46,323 bases of DNA from Anaerolinea sp. Lineage in GTDB: Bacteria; Chloroflexota; Limnocylindria; Limnocylindrales; CSP1-4. A model generated the notes under the pieces. It had not been told where the DNA came from. It did no database searches and saw only the letters and a program-made list of their open reading frames with translations. Made by a program: the position numbers and the translations under genes. Positions 33,624-42,401 of the stretch are shown piece after piece (within the stretch, counting starts at the first letter, position 1; every line of letters starts with the position of its first letter). The stretch lies in the NCBI GenBank assembly GCA_013822395.1, contig PNKK01000018.1, positions 1-46,323 on the forward strand. The letters run 5' to 3'.

Positions 33624-34828
33624 CGGGCCGGGGCCGTGGTTCGCGCGCGCTCGACGAACCGGCCGATCCGCGCAAGCGCCTCTTCGAGCTGCTCGTAGCT
33701 GGTGGCGTAGCAGGCGCGGACGTGACCCTCGCCGGACGGGCCGAACGCGGCGCCAGGCACCACCGCCACGTGCTCCTCCTGGAGAAGGCGCTCGGCGAAG
33801 GTCTCGGAATCGAGCCCGGTGGAGGTGATCTTCGGGAAGGCGTAGAAGGCGCCCCGCGGCTCGAAGGTCTCCAGGCCCATGGCGTTGAACCCATCGACGA
33901 CGAGTCGCCGTCGGCGGTCGTACTCGGCGCGCATCCGCTCGATGTCCGGCTCGCCCTCGACGAGGGCGACGAGCGCGGCGTCCTGGGCGACCGTGGGCGC
34001 GGACATGATCCCGTACTGATGGACCTTCACGATCCCCTCGAGAATCCCGGCCGGCGCTGCGAGCCAGCCGACCCGCCAGCCGGTCATCGCGTACGCCTTC
34101 GAGAATCCACCCATGAGGATCGTCCGCTCGCGCATCCCCGGCAGGGACGAGAACGCGCGGTGGGTGTACGAGCCGTAGGCGAGGCGGTCGTAGATCTCGT
34201 CGCTGTAGACGAGGAGGTCGTGGCGGACGGCGATCCGGGCGAGCTCGTCTTGGATCTCGGGCGTCAGGACGGCTCCCGTCGGATTGCACGGGTAGCCGAG
34301 GAAGAGCGCCTTCGTCCGCGTGGTGATCGCCGCCTCGACCGCCGCCGGGTCGAGCGCGAAGTCGTCCTCGAACCGGGTCGGCACCTGGACCGCCGTGCCG
34401 CCGGCGAAGACGATCGCCGGCACGTACGCCACGTACGACGGCTCGTGGAGGATCACCTCGTCGCCCGGGTTGCAGGTCGCCCGAAGCGCGAGGTCCACCG
34501 CCTCGGAGGCTCCGACCGTGATGAGCAGCTCCTTCGCCGGGTCGTACACGACGCCGTAGCGGCGCTCCAGGTGGGCGGCCAGCGCGCGCCGCAGCTCGAC
34601 GGTCCCGTAGTTCGACGTGTAGTGCGTCCGGCCCTCGCGGAGCGACTCGACGCCCGCCTCGATGATGTGGCGCGGCGTGTCGAAGTCCGGCTCCCCCACC
34701 CCGAGGCTGATGACGTCGGTCATCGTGGCCAGGATGTCGAAGAACTTGCGAATGCCGGAGGGCGGCACCGCTCGAACGCGCTCCGACAAGGCACGTTCGG
34801 CGAGCGGCGGGCGGGTTTCGAGGTTCAT
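33620..34828 (-). CDS. PLP-dependent class I/II aminotransferase
   Basis: This is a 402-residue fold-type I aminotransferase. The N-terminal region reads ISLGVGEPDFDTPRHIIEAG and HYTSNYGTVELRRALAAHLE. The middle has LFLGYPCNPTGAVLTPEI and LLVYSDEIYDRLAYG, with the PLP Lys in GGFSKAYAMTGWRVGWLAAP. The C-terminal Arg region is GEGHVRACYATSYEQLEEAL. It resembles aspartate/aromatic or N-acetyl-diaminopimelate (PatA-like) aminotransferases; the substrate cannot be fixed by eye. It lies between gatA and gatB, overlapping gatB by 4 bp. A TACGCT box 8 nt before its ATG could give it and gatB a separate leaderless promoter. Confidence 0.9.
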   Translation of the reverse strand: MNLETRPPLAERALSERVRAVPPSGIRKFFDILATMTDVISLGVGEPDFDTPRHIIEAGVESLREGRTHYTSNYGTVELRRALAAHLERRYGVVYDPAKELLITVGASEAVDLALRATCNPGDEVILHEPSYVAYVPAIVFAGGTAVQVPTRFEDDFALDPAAVEAAITTRTKALFLGYPCNPTGAVLTPEIQDELARIAVRHDLLVYSDEIYDRLAYGSYTHRAFSSLPGMRERTILMGGFSKAYAMTGWRVGWLAAPAGILEGIVKVHQYGIMSAPTVAQDAALVALVEGEPDIERMRAEYDRRRRLVVDGFNAMGLETFEPRGAFYAFPKITSTGLDSETFAERLLQEEHVAVVPGAAFGPSGEGHVRACYATSYEQLEEALARIGRFVERARTTAPAR

Positions 34829-34836
34829 CGAGCCAC

Positions 34837-34842
34837 AGCGTA
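34837..34842 (-). promoter_or_regulatory. Candidate internal -10 element for aminotransferase-gatB (TACGCT)
   Basis: TACGCT on the minus strand is 8 nt from the aminotransferase ATG, in the short gap after gatA. No Shine-Dalgarno is present. Confidence 0.35.
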
Positions 34843-34858
34843 CGTCGGCCGGCTTGCG

Positions 34859-36451
34859 TCAGCGAGCAGCCGCGAGCGCCGCGGCGCGTTCCGCGGGCGT
34901 CAGGCCGCTGGCGTGGTCGGCCTTGGTGAGCGCCGCCGGCTCGAGGCCGCGCCAGGCGGCGCCGGCGGTCAGGCCCTCGAAGGCGCGCGCGGCGCGGAAC
35001 AGGAGCAGCTCGCTCCAGGCCGACCCGATGAGCTGGAGCCCCACCGGCAACCCTTCGGACAGGCCGCACGGGATCGACACACCGGGCAGGCCGGCCATGT
35101 TGACCGGCAGCGTGCACGCGTCGGCCAGGTACATCGCCACCGGATCCGCGGTCTTCTCCCCGAACCGGAAGGCAACCGACGGCGACGTCGGGGCGACGAG
35201 GGCGTCGATGCCGGACGCGAAGATCTCGTCGAAGTCGCGCTTGATGAGTGTGCGGACCTTCTGCGCCTTCAGGTAGAAGGCGTCGTAGTAGCCGGCCGAC
35301 AGGGCGTACGTGCCGAGCATGATCCGGCGCTTCACCTCGGCGCCGAAGCCCTCGCCCCGGGTCGCCAGGTAATCGGCGATGAAGTCGCCGCCCTCGAGGC
35401 GGCGCGAGTGGCCGTAGCGGACCCCGTCGTAGCGGGCGAGGTTCGCCGATGCCTCCGCCGGGGCGACGATGTAGTACGCCGCAAGGCCGTAGTCCGTGTG
35501 CGGAAGACTGACGTCCTCGACATGCGCGCCGGCATCGACGAGGAAGGCGACGCTCTCGTGGATCCGCCGCTCGACGTCCGGATCCATGCCCGCGACGAAG
35601 TACTCGCGCGGCAGCCCGAACCGCCTGCCGCGCAGCCAGGCGACGGCCTCGTCGTCCGACTCCGGGAGGTGGAGCAGCTCGTCCGGGACCGGGACCGGCG
35701 CGGACGTGGAGTCGCGGGCGTCCCGCCCGGCGATCGCGTGGAGGAGCGCGGCGGCGGCGCGGGCGTCCCGCGCGAACGGGCCGATCTGGTCCAGCGACGA
35801 GGCGAACGCGACGATCCCGTACCGGCTCACCCGGCCGTACGTCGGCTTCATGCCGACGATTCCGCACAGTGCGGCCGGCTGGCGGATGGAACCGCCGGTG
35901 TCCGTGCCGAGCGCGAGCGGAACGTGGTGGGCTGCCACGGCCGCCGCCGACCCGCCGCTGCTGCCGCCCGGCACGGTATCGAGGTCCCACGGGTTGCTGA
36001 CCGGCCCGTAGGCCGAGTACTCGTTCGACGAGCCCATCGCGAACTCGTCCATGTTCGTCTTGCCGAGGAGGACCGCCCCGACGCGACGGAGCCGCTCGAC
36101 GATATGGGCATCGTACGGGGCGCGGTAGCCGGCGAGGATCCGCGAGCCGGCGGTGCACTGGCCTCCCTCCACGGAGATGAGGTCCTTCAGCCCCACCGGG
36201 ATCCCGAGGAGCGGGTGGAGTGCCTCGAGCGCCGCCCCGCCCGCCCGACGCGCCTCGCCAAGGATCGCGTCCGCGGCATCCGCCTGCGACAGGGCGCCCT
36301 CCCGGTCGATCATCAGCCACGCGTTGAGCGCCAGGTTCTGGCGCTCCGCAACGGCCAGATGTGCCTCCGTCAGGGCGCGCGAGGACGTCTCGCCGGCGCG
36401 CACGAGCGCGGCCATCTCGCGAGCGAGGAGGCGGGTGAGGTCCGAGGTCAT
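34859..36451 (-). CDS. gatA: Asp-tRNA(Asn)/Glu-tRNA(Gln) amidotransferase subunit A
   Basis: GatA is the amidase subunit of GatCAB that releases ammonia from glutamine. The 530-residue protein has the amidase-signature triad: Lys in LLGIPVGLKDLISVEGGQ, the cis-Ser in LGTDTGGSIRQPAALCG and the nucleophilic Ser region in VPGGSSGGSAAAVAA. Other family blocks are LLGKTNMDEFAMGSSNEYSA, GIVGMKPTYGRVSRYGI and LAPTSPSVAFRFGEK-like IDALVAPTSPSVAFRFGEK. It is about 45 residues longer than usual because of insertions and an Ala-rich tail (GLTPAERAAALAAAR). ATG at 36451 was chosen since it gives the standard N-terminus and begins 19 bp after the gatC stop. It is followed by the aminotransferase. Confidence 0.96.
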   Translation of the reverse strand: MTSDLTRLLAREMAALVRAGETSSRALTEAHLAVAERQNLALNAWLMIDREGALSQADAADAILGEARRAGGAALEALHPLLGIPVGLKDLISVEGGQCTAGSRILAGYRAPYDAHIVERLRRVGAVLLGKTNMDEFAMGSSNEYSAYGPVSNPWDLDTVPGGSSGGSAAAVAAHHVPLALGTDTGGSIRQPAALCGIVGMKPTYGRVSRYGIVAFASSLDQIGPFARDARAAAALLHAIAGRDARDSTSAPVPVPDELLHLPESDDEAVAWLRGRRFGLPREYFVAGMDPDVERRIHESVAFLVDAGAHVEDVSLPHTDYGLAAYYIVAPAEASANLARYDGVRYGHSRRLEGGDFIADYLATRGEGFGAEVKRRIMLGTYALSAGYYDAFYLKAQKVRTLIKRDFDEIFASGIDALVAPTSPSVAFRFGEKTADPVAMYLADACTLPVNMAGLPGVSIPCGLSEGLPVGLQLIGSAWSELLLFRAARAFEGLTAGAAWRGLEPAALTKADHASGLTPAERAAALAAAR

Positions 36452-36470
36452 CGGTCGGTCGGGTCGAGGG

Positions 36471-36773
36471 CTAGCCGGCATCGCCGCCGAGGATCGGCGG
36501 CACCACGATGAAGTCGCCCTGGCGAACCGGCGCGTTCGACAGGACGGCGTCCCGCGGCAGGGACGGAGTGGCGATGTCATCGCGGAGGATGTTCTCGAGC
36601 TCGATCGTCTGGGCCGTCGGGGGGATCGCAGCCGTGTCCAGCTCGGCGAGCTTTGCGTACTGCTCCAGGATGTGGTTCAGCTGGCCCTGGAGTCGGTCGA
36701 GCTCCGCCGGCGTAACGCCGAGGCGGGCGAGGTGCGCAACGTGCTCGACGTCCGAGCGGGAGAGTCCGGCCAT
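36471..36773 (-). CDS. gatC: Asp-tRNA(Asn)/Glu-tRNA(Gln) amidotransferase subunit C
   Basis: GatC is the small stabilising subunit wrapped around GatA and GatB. The 100-residue protein starts MAGLSRSDVEHVAHLARLGV, continues LDRLQGQLNHILEQYAKLAE and ends with DAVLSNAPVRQGDFIVVPPI, all typical of the family. Length is normal. ATG at 36773 is preceded 6 nt upstream by TATGAT, a near-consensus -10, and no Shine-Dalgarno, so the transcript probably begins at or beside the start codon. It heads gatC-gatA-aminotransferase-gatB-small membrane protein and is divergent from the GNAT gene. Confidence 0.95.
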   Translation of the reverse strand: MAGLSRSDVEHVAHLARLGVTPAELDRLQGQLNHILEQYAKLAELDTAAIPPTAQTIELENILRDDIATPSLPRDAVLSNAPVRQGDFIVVPPILGGDAG

Positions 36774-36779
36774 GGCCGG

Positions 36780-36785
36780 ATCATA
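36780..36785 (-). promoter_or_regulatory. gatC -10 element (TATGAT)
   Basis: TATGAT on the minus strand matches TATAAT at five of six positions and lies 6 nt before the gatC ATG. It is the best-looking member of the proposed leaderless promoter set. Confidence 0.55.
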
Positions 36786-36843
36786 GCCGAGCGGCCCCGG
36801 CGGACCGGTACGATGCCGCCGAATCCGGACAGAGGAGCAATGC

Positions 36844-37737
36844 ATGACCGGCTCGGCGACCCGCGCAACCATCCGCCCGATGCGGCCCGCCGACGTCGAC
36901 GCGGCGACCGAGGCGATCCTGCGCGCCGACTGGGGCGACCGCCGATCCTGGTTCGAGTTCGCCACGACGCAGCCCGAGTGCCGCCCGATCGTCGCCGCCC
37001 TGAGCGGCCGGGTCGTGGGCACGGGCGTCGGTACGGTGAACGGAGCGGTCGGCTGGGTCGGAACGATCTGGGTGGACCCCACGCACCGCGGCGCCGGCCT
37101 CGGGCGCGCCCTCACCCAGGCCGTCGTCGACGGACTCGAAGCCGCCGGTTGCCGGACACTAATCCTGGTTGCGACCGTGCAGGGGTTGCCGCTCTACGAG
37201 CGAATGGGCTTCGAGCTGCAGACGCGCTACCGGATCCTCGAGGCGCCCGGGCTGGACCCTGGCGAGCCGGTAGCCGGGGATCCGGCAGCCGATGGGCACG
37301 CAGCCGGGGAGCCGGCGGGCGACGGCGTCCGGCCGTTCCGCGCCGCCGATCTCGACGCGATCCTGGCGCTCGATCGCGTGGCGACCGGTGAGGACCGCGG
37401 ACACGCGATCCGGCGCTTCGCGACCCCGGAGAGCACGAGGGTGATCGAGGTCGACGGAGAGCTCGGCGGCTTCGTCGTCCGTGCCCCGTGGGGAGGCGGC
37501 GCGACGATCGCGCCGGACCCGGCGGCCGCAATGAGGATCCTCCAGGCGAGGCGCCGAGCACATGGACCGGGCGGCCGCGTCCGCGTTGGCCTGGTCGAGG
37601 AGAACGCGGCCGGCCTCGCCCTTCTCGAGGCGGCCGGTCTCGTGCCGATCTGGTCAGCTCCACGGCTCATCCGGGGCGAGACCCTCGCCTGGCGCCCGAA
37701 CTGGATCTGGGGCCAGTTCAACCACGCGATCGGCTGA
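36844..37737 (+). CDS. GNAT N-acetyltransferase, probable tandem-domain protein
   Basis: This is a 297-residue protein of two GNAT-fold halves. The N-terminal half (about residues 8-130) has TIRPMRPADVDAATEAIL and the acetyl-CoA loop WVDPTHRGAGLGRALTQAV, followed by LPLYERMGFELQTRY. The C-terminal half (about 160-290) restarts with GVRPFRAADLDAILALDRVA and includes a second, degenerate domain (RVRVGLVEENAAGLALLEAA). A Gly/Ala/Asp/Pro-rich linker joins them. Only the first half has the canonical Q/RxxGxG/A loop, so the second may be structural. GAGGAG lies 6 nt before the ATG. The substrate is unknown; the gene is divergent from gatC. Confidence 0.85.
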   Translation: MTGSATRATIRPMRPADVDAATEAILRADWGDRRSWFEFATTQPECRPIVAALSGRVVGTGVGTVNGAVGWVGTIWVDPTHRGAGLGRALTQAVVDGLEAAGCRTLILVATVQGLPLYERMGFELQTRYRILEAPGLDPGEPVAGDPAADGHAAGEPAGDGVRPFRAADLDAILALDRVATGEDRGHAIRRFATPESTRVIEVDGELGGFVVRAPWGGGATIAPDPAAAMRILQARRRAHGPGGRVRVGLVEENAAGLALLEAAGLVPIWSAPRLIRGETLAWRPNWIWGQFNHAIG

Positions 37738-37789
37738 TCGCACCGGCCGAGACGAAAGTCCTCCCGAGCTCGCGCCGCCCGGGTGATGG

Positions 37790-37810
37790 TGCGCCCGGGA
37801 CCCGGGCGCA
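37790..37810. repeat. Perfect 21-bp palindrome abutting a start codon
   Basis: TGCGCCCGGG-A-CCCGGGCGCA ends at the base before the ATG of the zinc-ribbon gene. It could be an operator, a translation-blocking hairpin, or a terminator for the GNAT gene that makes the chosen start wrong. Confidence 0.6.
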
Positions 37811-38383
37811 ATGCTGAACGACGCCGAATCTCCTGACCATGACCTCGAGGCCACGTTGACGATCCTCACCGCCTGCCTCTCGTGCGGAACGCCCGCGCGA
37901 TCCGCCGCGAGCACCTTCTGCGGCCGCTGCGGCCGTCCCTTTGGCGCTCCGCCCCCGGCGCACATCGAGCTGCCGGCCTGTCCCGTCTGCTACCGGTCGG
38001 CCGACGACGACGGGCGATTCCCGAGCGCACCGCTGCCCGGCCTCCGCCTCGATCTCCCCCGCCACGTTGCCGAGCACGACCAGCACCCCGTCGGGGACGA
38101 CGACTACCTCGAGACGCTCCGCGAAGGGTCGCGCATCCGGATCGGCCGCTGGACGGCGCCGTACGACCTCGTCCGCCGCTATCTCGTGACCGGAGCGCTC
38201 GAGGGCGGCCGGCGGCGCCGGTACGAGCACGACCTGATCGTCACTGCGATGACCCAGCTCGCGCGGTTCGGCCCCGACGCGGCGATCCTGGGCGACCAGC
38301 CCGAGTGGCACGCCGCCCGCGACGCGGTCAGCGAGCTCCTCGAGCGATACCACCGCCCGACCGATCGCCGGTCGCGTCGCTGA
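37811..38383 (+). CDS. Zinc-ribbon protein of unknown function
   Basis: This 190-residue protein has an N-terminal CxxC...CxxC zinc ribbon (CLSCGTPARSAASTFCGRCG) and a further CPVC close behind, followed by an acidic, His-containing stretch (LPRHVAEHDQHPVGDDDYLE). A region starting WTAPYDLVRRYLVTGALEGG contains basic residues, and the rest is helical (LIVTAMTQLARFGPDAAI, then AARDAVSELLERYH). There is no signal peptide or membrane helix. I do not recognise the family beyond the zinc ribbon. The ATG at 37811 directly follows a perfect palindrome and has no Shine-Dalgarno, so the start may be later. It is convergent with mgsA. Confidence 0.65.
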   Translation: MLNDAESPDHDLEATLTILTACLSCGTPARSAASTFCGRCGRPFGAPPPAHIELPACPVCYRSADDDGRFPSAPLPGLRLDLPRHVAEHDQHPVGDDDYLETLREGSRIRIGRWTAPYDLVRRYLVTGALEGGRRRRYEHDLIVTAMTQLARFGPDAAILGDQPEWHAARDAVSELLERYHRPTDRRSRR

Positions 38384-38392
38384 CCCTCGGGA

Positions 38393-38415
38393 GATCCGGG
38401 CCACGCGGCCCGATC
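38393..38415. terminator. Hairpin between convergent zinc-ribbon gene and mgsA
   Basis: GATC-C-GGGCC, loop ACGC, GGCCC-GATC: a stem with one bulged C, just after the zinc-ribbon stop, in a convergent gap of about 90 bp. No T-run. Confidence 0.45.
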
Positions 38416-38475
38416 CCCTCACCCATCGAGCAGGACCTTCCGTCCCATCCGCCCCAGGACGCCGCGATCGAGCAG

Positions 38476-38880
38476 TCAGCTCGGGCGATCGAGCAGGCTC
38501 GAGGTCATCAGCAGGTCGGCCGAGGCGACGTTCGTGGCGAGCGGGATGTTGTGCACGTTGCACACCCGCAGGATCGCCTGGATGTCCGGTTCGTGCGGGT
38601 GGGGGGTCAGCGGGTCAACGAGGAAGATCACGGCGCGCACCTTGCCCTCGGCCACCATGGCCGCAATCTGCGTGTCGCCGCCCTTCGGTCCCGACAACAC
38701 GCGGGTCACCTCGAGGCCGACCTTGTCCTGGAGGAGCTCACCCGTCGTCGACGTGGCGACAAGGTGGAAGTGGCCCAGGCGCTCGCGGTTGTAGGTGGCG
38801 AAGGCGACCATATCGACCTTGCGGCCGTCGTGGGCGATGAGGGCGATGGTGGCCGGCACGCCGGCAGCGGGTTCGGGCAC
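38476..38880 (-). CDS. mgsA: Methylglyoxal synthase
   Basis: MgsA converts dihydroxyacetone phosphate to methylglyoxal and phosphate, a bypass relieving sugar-phosphate stress. The 134-residue protein matches the family length and motifs: TIALIAHDGRKVDMVAFAT, the phosphate-binding STTGELLQDKVGLEV, and LSGPKGGDTQIAAMVAEGKV with the catalytic Asp. It continues with VIFLVDPLTPHPHEPDIQAI and VHNIPLATNVASADLLMTS, including the conserved His and Asn/Ala/Ser region. Start is GTG at 38880 with GGAGG 6 nt upstream. It is followed by a convergent hairpin. The neighbouring Cys-rich gene is on the same strand about 100 bp upstream. Confidence 0.94.
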   Translation of the reverse strand: MPEPAAGVPATIALIAHDGRKVDMVAFATYNRERLGHFHLVATSTTGELLQDKVGLEVTRVLSGPKGGDTQIAAMVAEGKVRAVIFLVDPLTPHPHEPDIQAILRVCNVHNIPLATNVASADLLMTSSLLDRPS

Positions 38881-38978
38881 GGACGACCTCCGAAGAAGCC
38901 GCCGGTGGCAACGTCGGCGGCATCTCCACGGTACACCGATGCGTCGTTGGCGGGCTCAACCGCGCGATCGGTCGATGG

Positions 38979-39242
38979 TCAGCGCTCCACCGGGACATGC
39001 CAGCCGATGAGCTCGCAGCCCAGGTAATGCGGCGCGCCCTCGCCGGGCGTGCACGACCGGCAACCCCAGCGGGTCAGCCCGCCCTCGTCGGGCAGGTACA
39101 GGATGTCGCACGCGTTCTCCGATGGATCGCAGTCTCGGCTGTGGCAGACACAGTTGCAATGCACCCAGTGCTCGCATGTGCAACTCGCCGACGGCGAGGG
39201 CGGGCGCAGGACGCTGGCCGGGAACGGGCTCGGCACCTGCAT
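38979..39242 (-). CDS. Cys-rich small protein, probable metal binding, unknown function
   Basis: This 87-residue protein starts at ATG 39242, fixed by a strong AAGGAGG 6 nt upstream. After a Pro/Ser-rich N-terminus comes a dense Cys/His block: CTCEHWVHCNCVCHSRDCD, then a Cys in SENACDILYLP. Further Cys follow in LTRWGCRSCTPGEGAPHYLG and the next residue is Cys (CELIGWHV). This makes nine or more Cys and several His in about 65 residues, compatible with two zinc sites or a metal-storage/redox role. There is no signal peptide, so it is probably cytoplasmic. No family is recognised. An in-frame upstream start exists but adds a low-complexity Arg/Gly stretch without ribosome site. Confidence 0.7.
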   Translation of the reverse strand: MQVPSPFPASVLRPPSPSASCTCEHWVHCNCVCHSRDCDPSENACDILYLPDEGGLTRWGCRSCTPGEGAPHYLGCELIGWHVPVER

Positions 39243-39248
39243 GATCTT

Positions 39249-39255
39249 CCTCCTT
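39249..39255 (-). promoter_or_regulatory. Ribosome binding site of the Cys-rich small protein
   Basis: AAGGAGG on the minus strand, 6 nt before ATG at 39242. This near-ideal site decides the start and supports the reality of the short gene. Confidence 0.75.
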
Positions 39256-39561
39256 GCCACGGCCCCGGTCGGCCGCGCGAGCCGGTCGCCTAAGCCGCGC
39301 GATTTCCCGCGCCGCCCGGATGCCCACCCCACCCCGGTCGCGGCCTGTCCGCGACCCGTCCGGTGGCTCCGATTGTCGCGCACACGTCAAACATGCCTTC
39401 GCGTCCCGCATGCCGCCGCGCCCGCCGCGCCCGCCCCACTGGGTCCACGCCCCTGCTTTCCTGGCCAATGACCCGGTGGGGAGCACTGTCCAGAAGGCCG
39501 CGCCGAACCGTCGGGTCCGGCGGCGAATCGAGGCCCTGCAACGGCCCGGAATCATGGCCAC

Positions 39562-39590
39562 TGCTCCCGGGGAGCGCGATAGCCAGGAAA
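39562..39590 (+). repeat. 29-bp repeat, copy 1
   Basis: TGCTCCCGGGGAGCGCGATA followed by GCCAGGAAA. It differs from copy 2 at one base (G for A at position 15). Each copy contains an inner palindrome GCTCCC-G-GGGAGC. Part of it (TTTCCTGGC, inverted) also occurs at 39457-39465. Confidence 0.75.
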
Positions 39591-39597
39591 GCTCCGT

Positions 39598-39621
39598 CCC
39601 GGAGGACGGGCAACCTCCGGG
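39598..39621. repeat. 8-bp-stem hairpin between the two 29-bp repeats
   Basis: CCCGGAGG (39598-39605), loop of 8 nt, CCTCCGGG (39614-39621): a perfect stem. It could be the ligA terminator or part of a structured RNA or repeat element. Confidence 0.6.
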
Positions 39622-39633
39622 CTACCTGGATAG

Positions 39634-39662
39634 TGCTCCCGGGGAGCACGATAGCCAGGAAA
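39634..39662 (+). repeat. 29-bp repeat, copy 2
   Basis: TGCTCCCGGGGAGCACGATA followed by GCCAGGAAA; 72 bp after copy 1 in the same orientation, with one mismatch. Confidence 0.75.
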
Positions 39663-39683
39663 GGAGCATTCCGGAGGGGCCGG

Positions 39684-39728
39684 CGGGGCGGGCGGGGCGG
39701 GCGGGACCGGCGGGGCGGGCGGGACCGG
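39684..39728 (+). repeat. GC-rich 18-bp tandem repeat
   Basis: Two perfect copies of CGGGGCGGGCGGGACCGG (39693-39710 and 39711-39728), preceded by a half copy from 39684. The G-run spacing (GGGG, GGG, GGG) could allow a quadruplex, which is not demonstrated. Confidence 0.7.
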
Positions 39729-39766
39729 TAAACGGTGGGGTCAGCGGGACCGGTAGAACGGTTGGG

Positions 39767-42094
<2,328 letters not shown>

Positions 42095-42196
42095 TCACAG
42101 CCCTTGATTAGGCGGCGTTCATGTTGCTCTCAGCCGATCCGCCTGAAGTTGCCGCGTCAGAGCTGGGAGCTGTCCAGTGCATTTGAGAGGTGCGAC

Positions 42197-42391
42197 ATGA
42201 AGCGTGGACTACTGTCCGGATCGCTTGCCGTTCTGTTCACGCTCTCCAACTCGGGGATCGTCGCGGCGACCGGCGCCAGCGACGACGCGTACGGGTCCGC
42301 GAATCACTGGAGCACGGCGACCGAGGGGGGGCACGCCTCCGCCCTGCCGCCTGCTGCCACAGGAGTAGGGACCAGAGTCGCTCGGAGCTGA
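42197..42391 (+). CDS. Small secreted protein of unknown function
   Basis: This 64-residue ORF is supported by GAGAGG 6 nt before its ATG and by a clear signal peptide: MKRGLLSGSLAVLFTLSNSG, then IVAATGASDD with a probable cut after an Ala. The predicted mature part of about 40 residues is rich in Ala, Gly, Ser and Thr (GSANHWSTATEGGHASALPP) with no motif I know. It ends 10 bp before the FtsX-like permease gene on the same strand, so the three genes form a likely operon. A peptide that the transporter handles is one possibility. The frame also runs upstream without a stop, which argues for caution, but the ribosome site and signal peptide support this start. Confidence 0.6.
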   Translation: MKRGLLSGSLAVLFTLSNSGIVAATGASDDAYGSANHWSTATEGGHASALPPAATGVGTRVARS

Positions 42392-42401
42392 GGTTCCGCA
42401 G

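Larger units (their letters stand above)
39243..39766. other. Gene-poor region with dispersed and tandem repeats
   Basis: This 520-bp gap lies between ligA (minus strand) and the Cys-rich gene. Its open frames give Pro/Arg/Gly-rich products with no family signature, so I call no gene. The half next to ligA holds a duplicated 29-mer, a hairpin and an 18-bp tandem repeat, listed separately. It should also contain the ligA terminator. Confidence 0.55.

Noticed and set aside
32106..36320. A 1404-codon minus-strand frame running from gatA into gatB
   Set aside because: Only the last 505 codons (gatB) are real; the upstream part is an off-frame reading of gatA and the aminotransferase.
39562..39662. 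CRISPR-like array
   Set aside because: Only two copies of a palindromic 29-mer, with a single spacer-like gap that itself contains a hairpin, and no cas genes.
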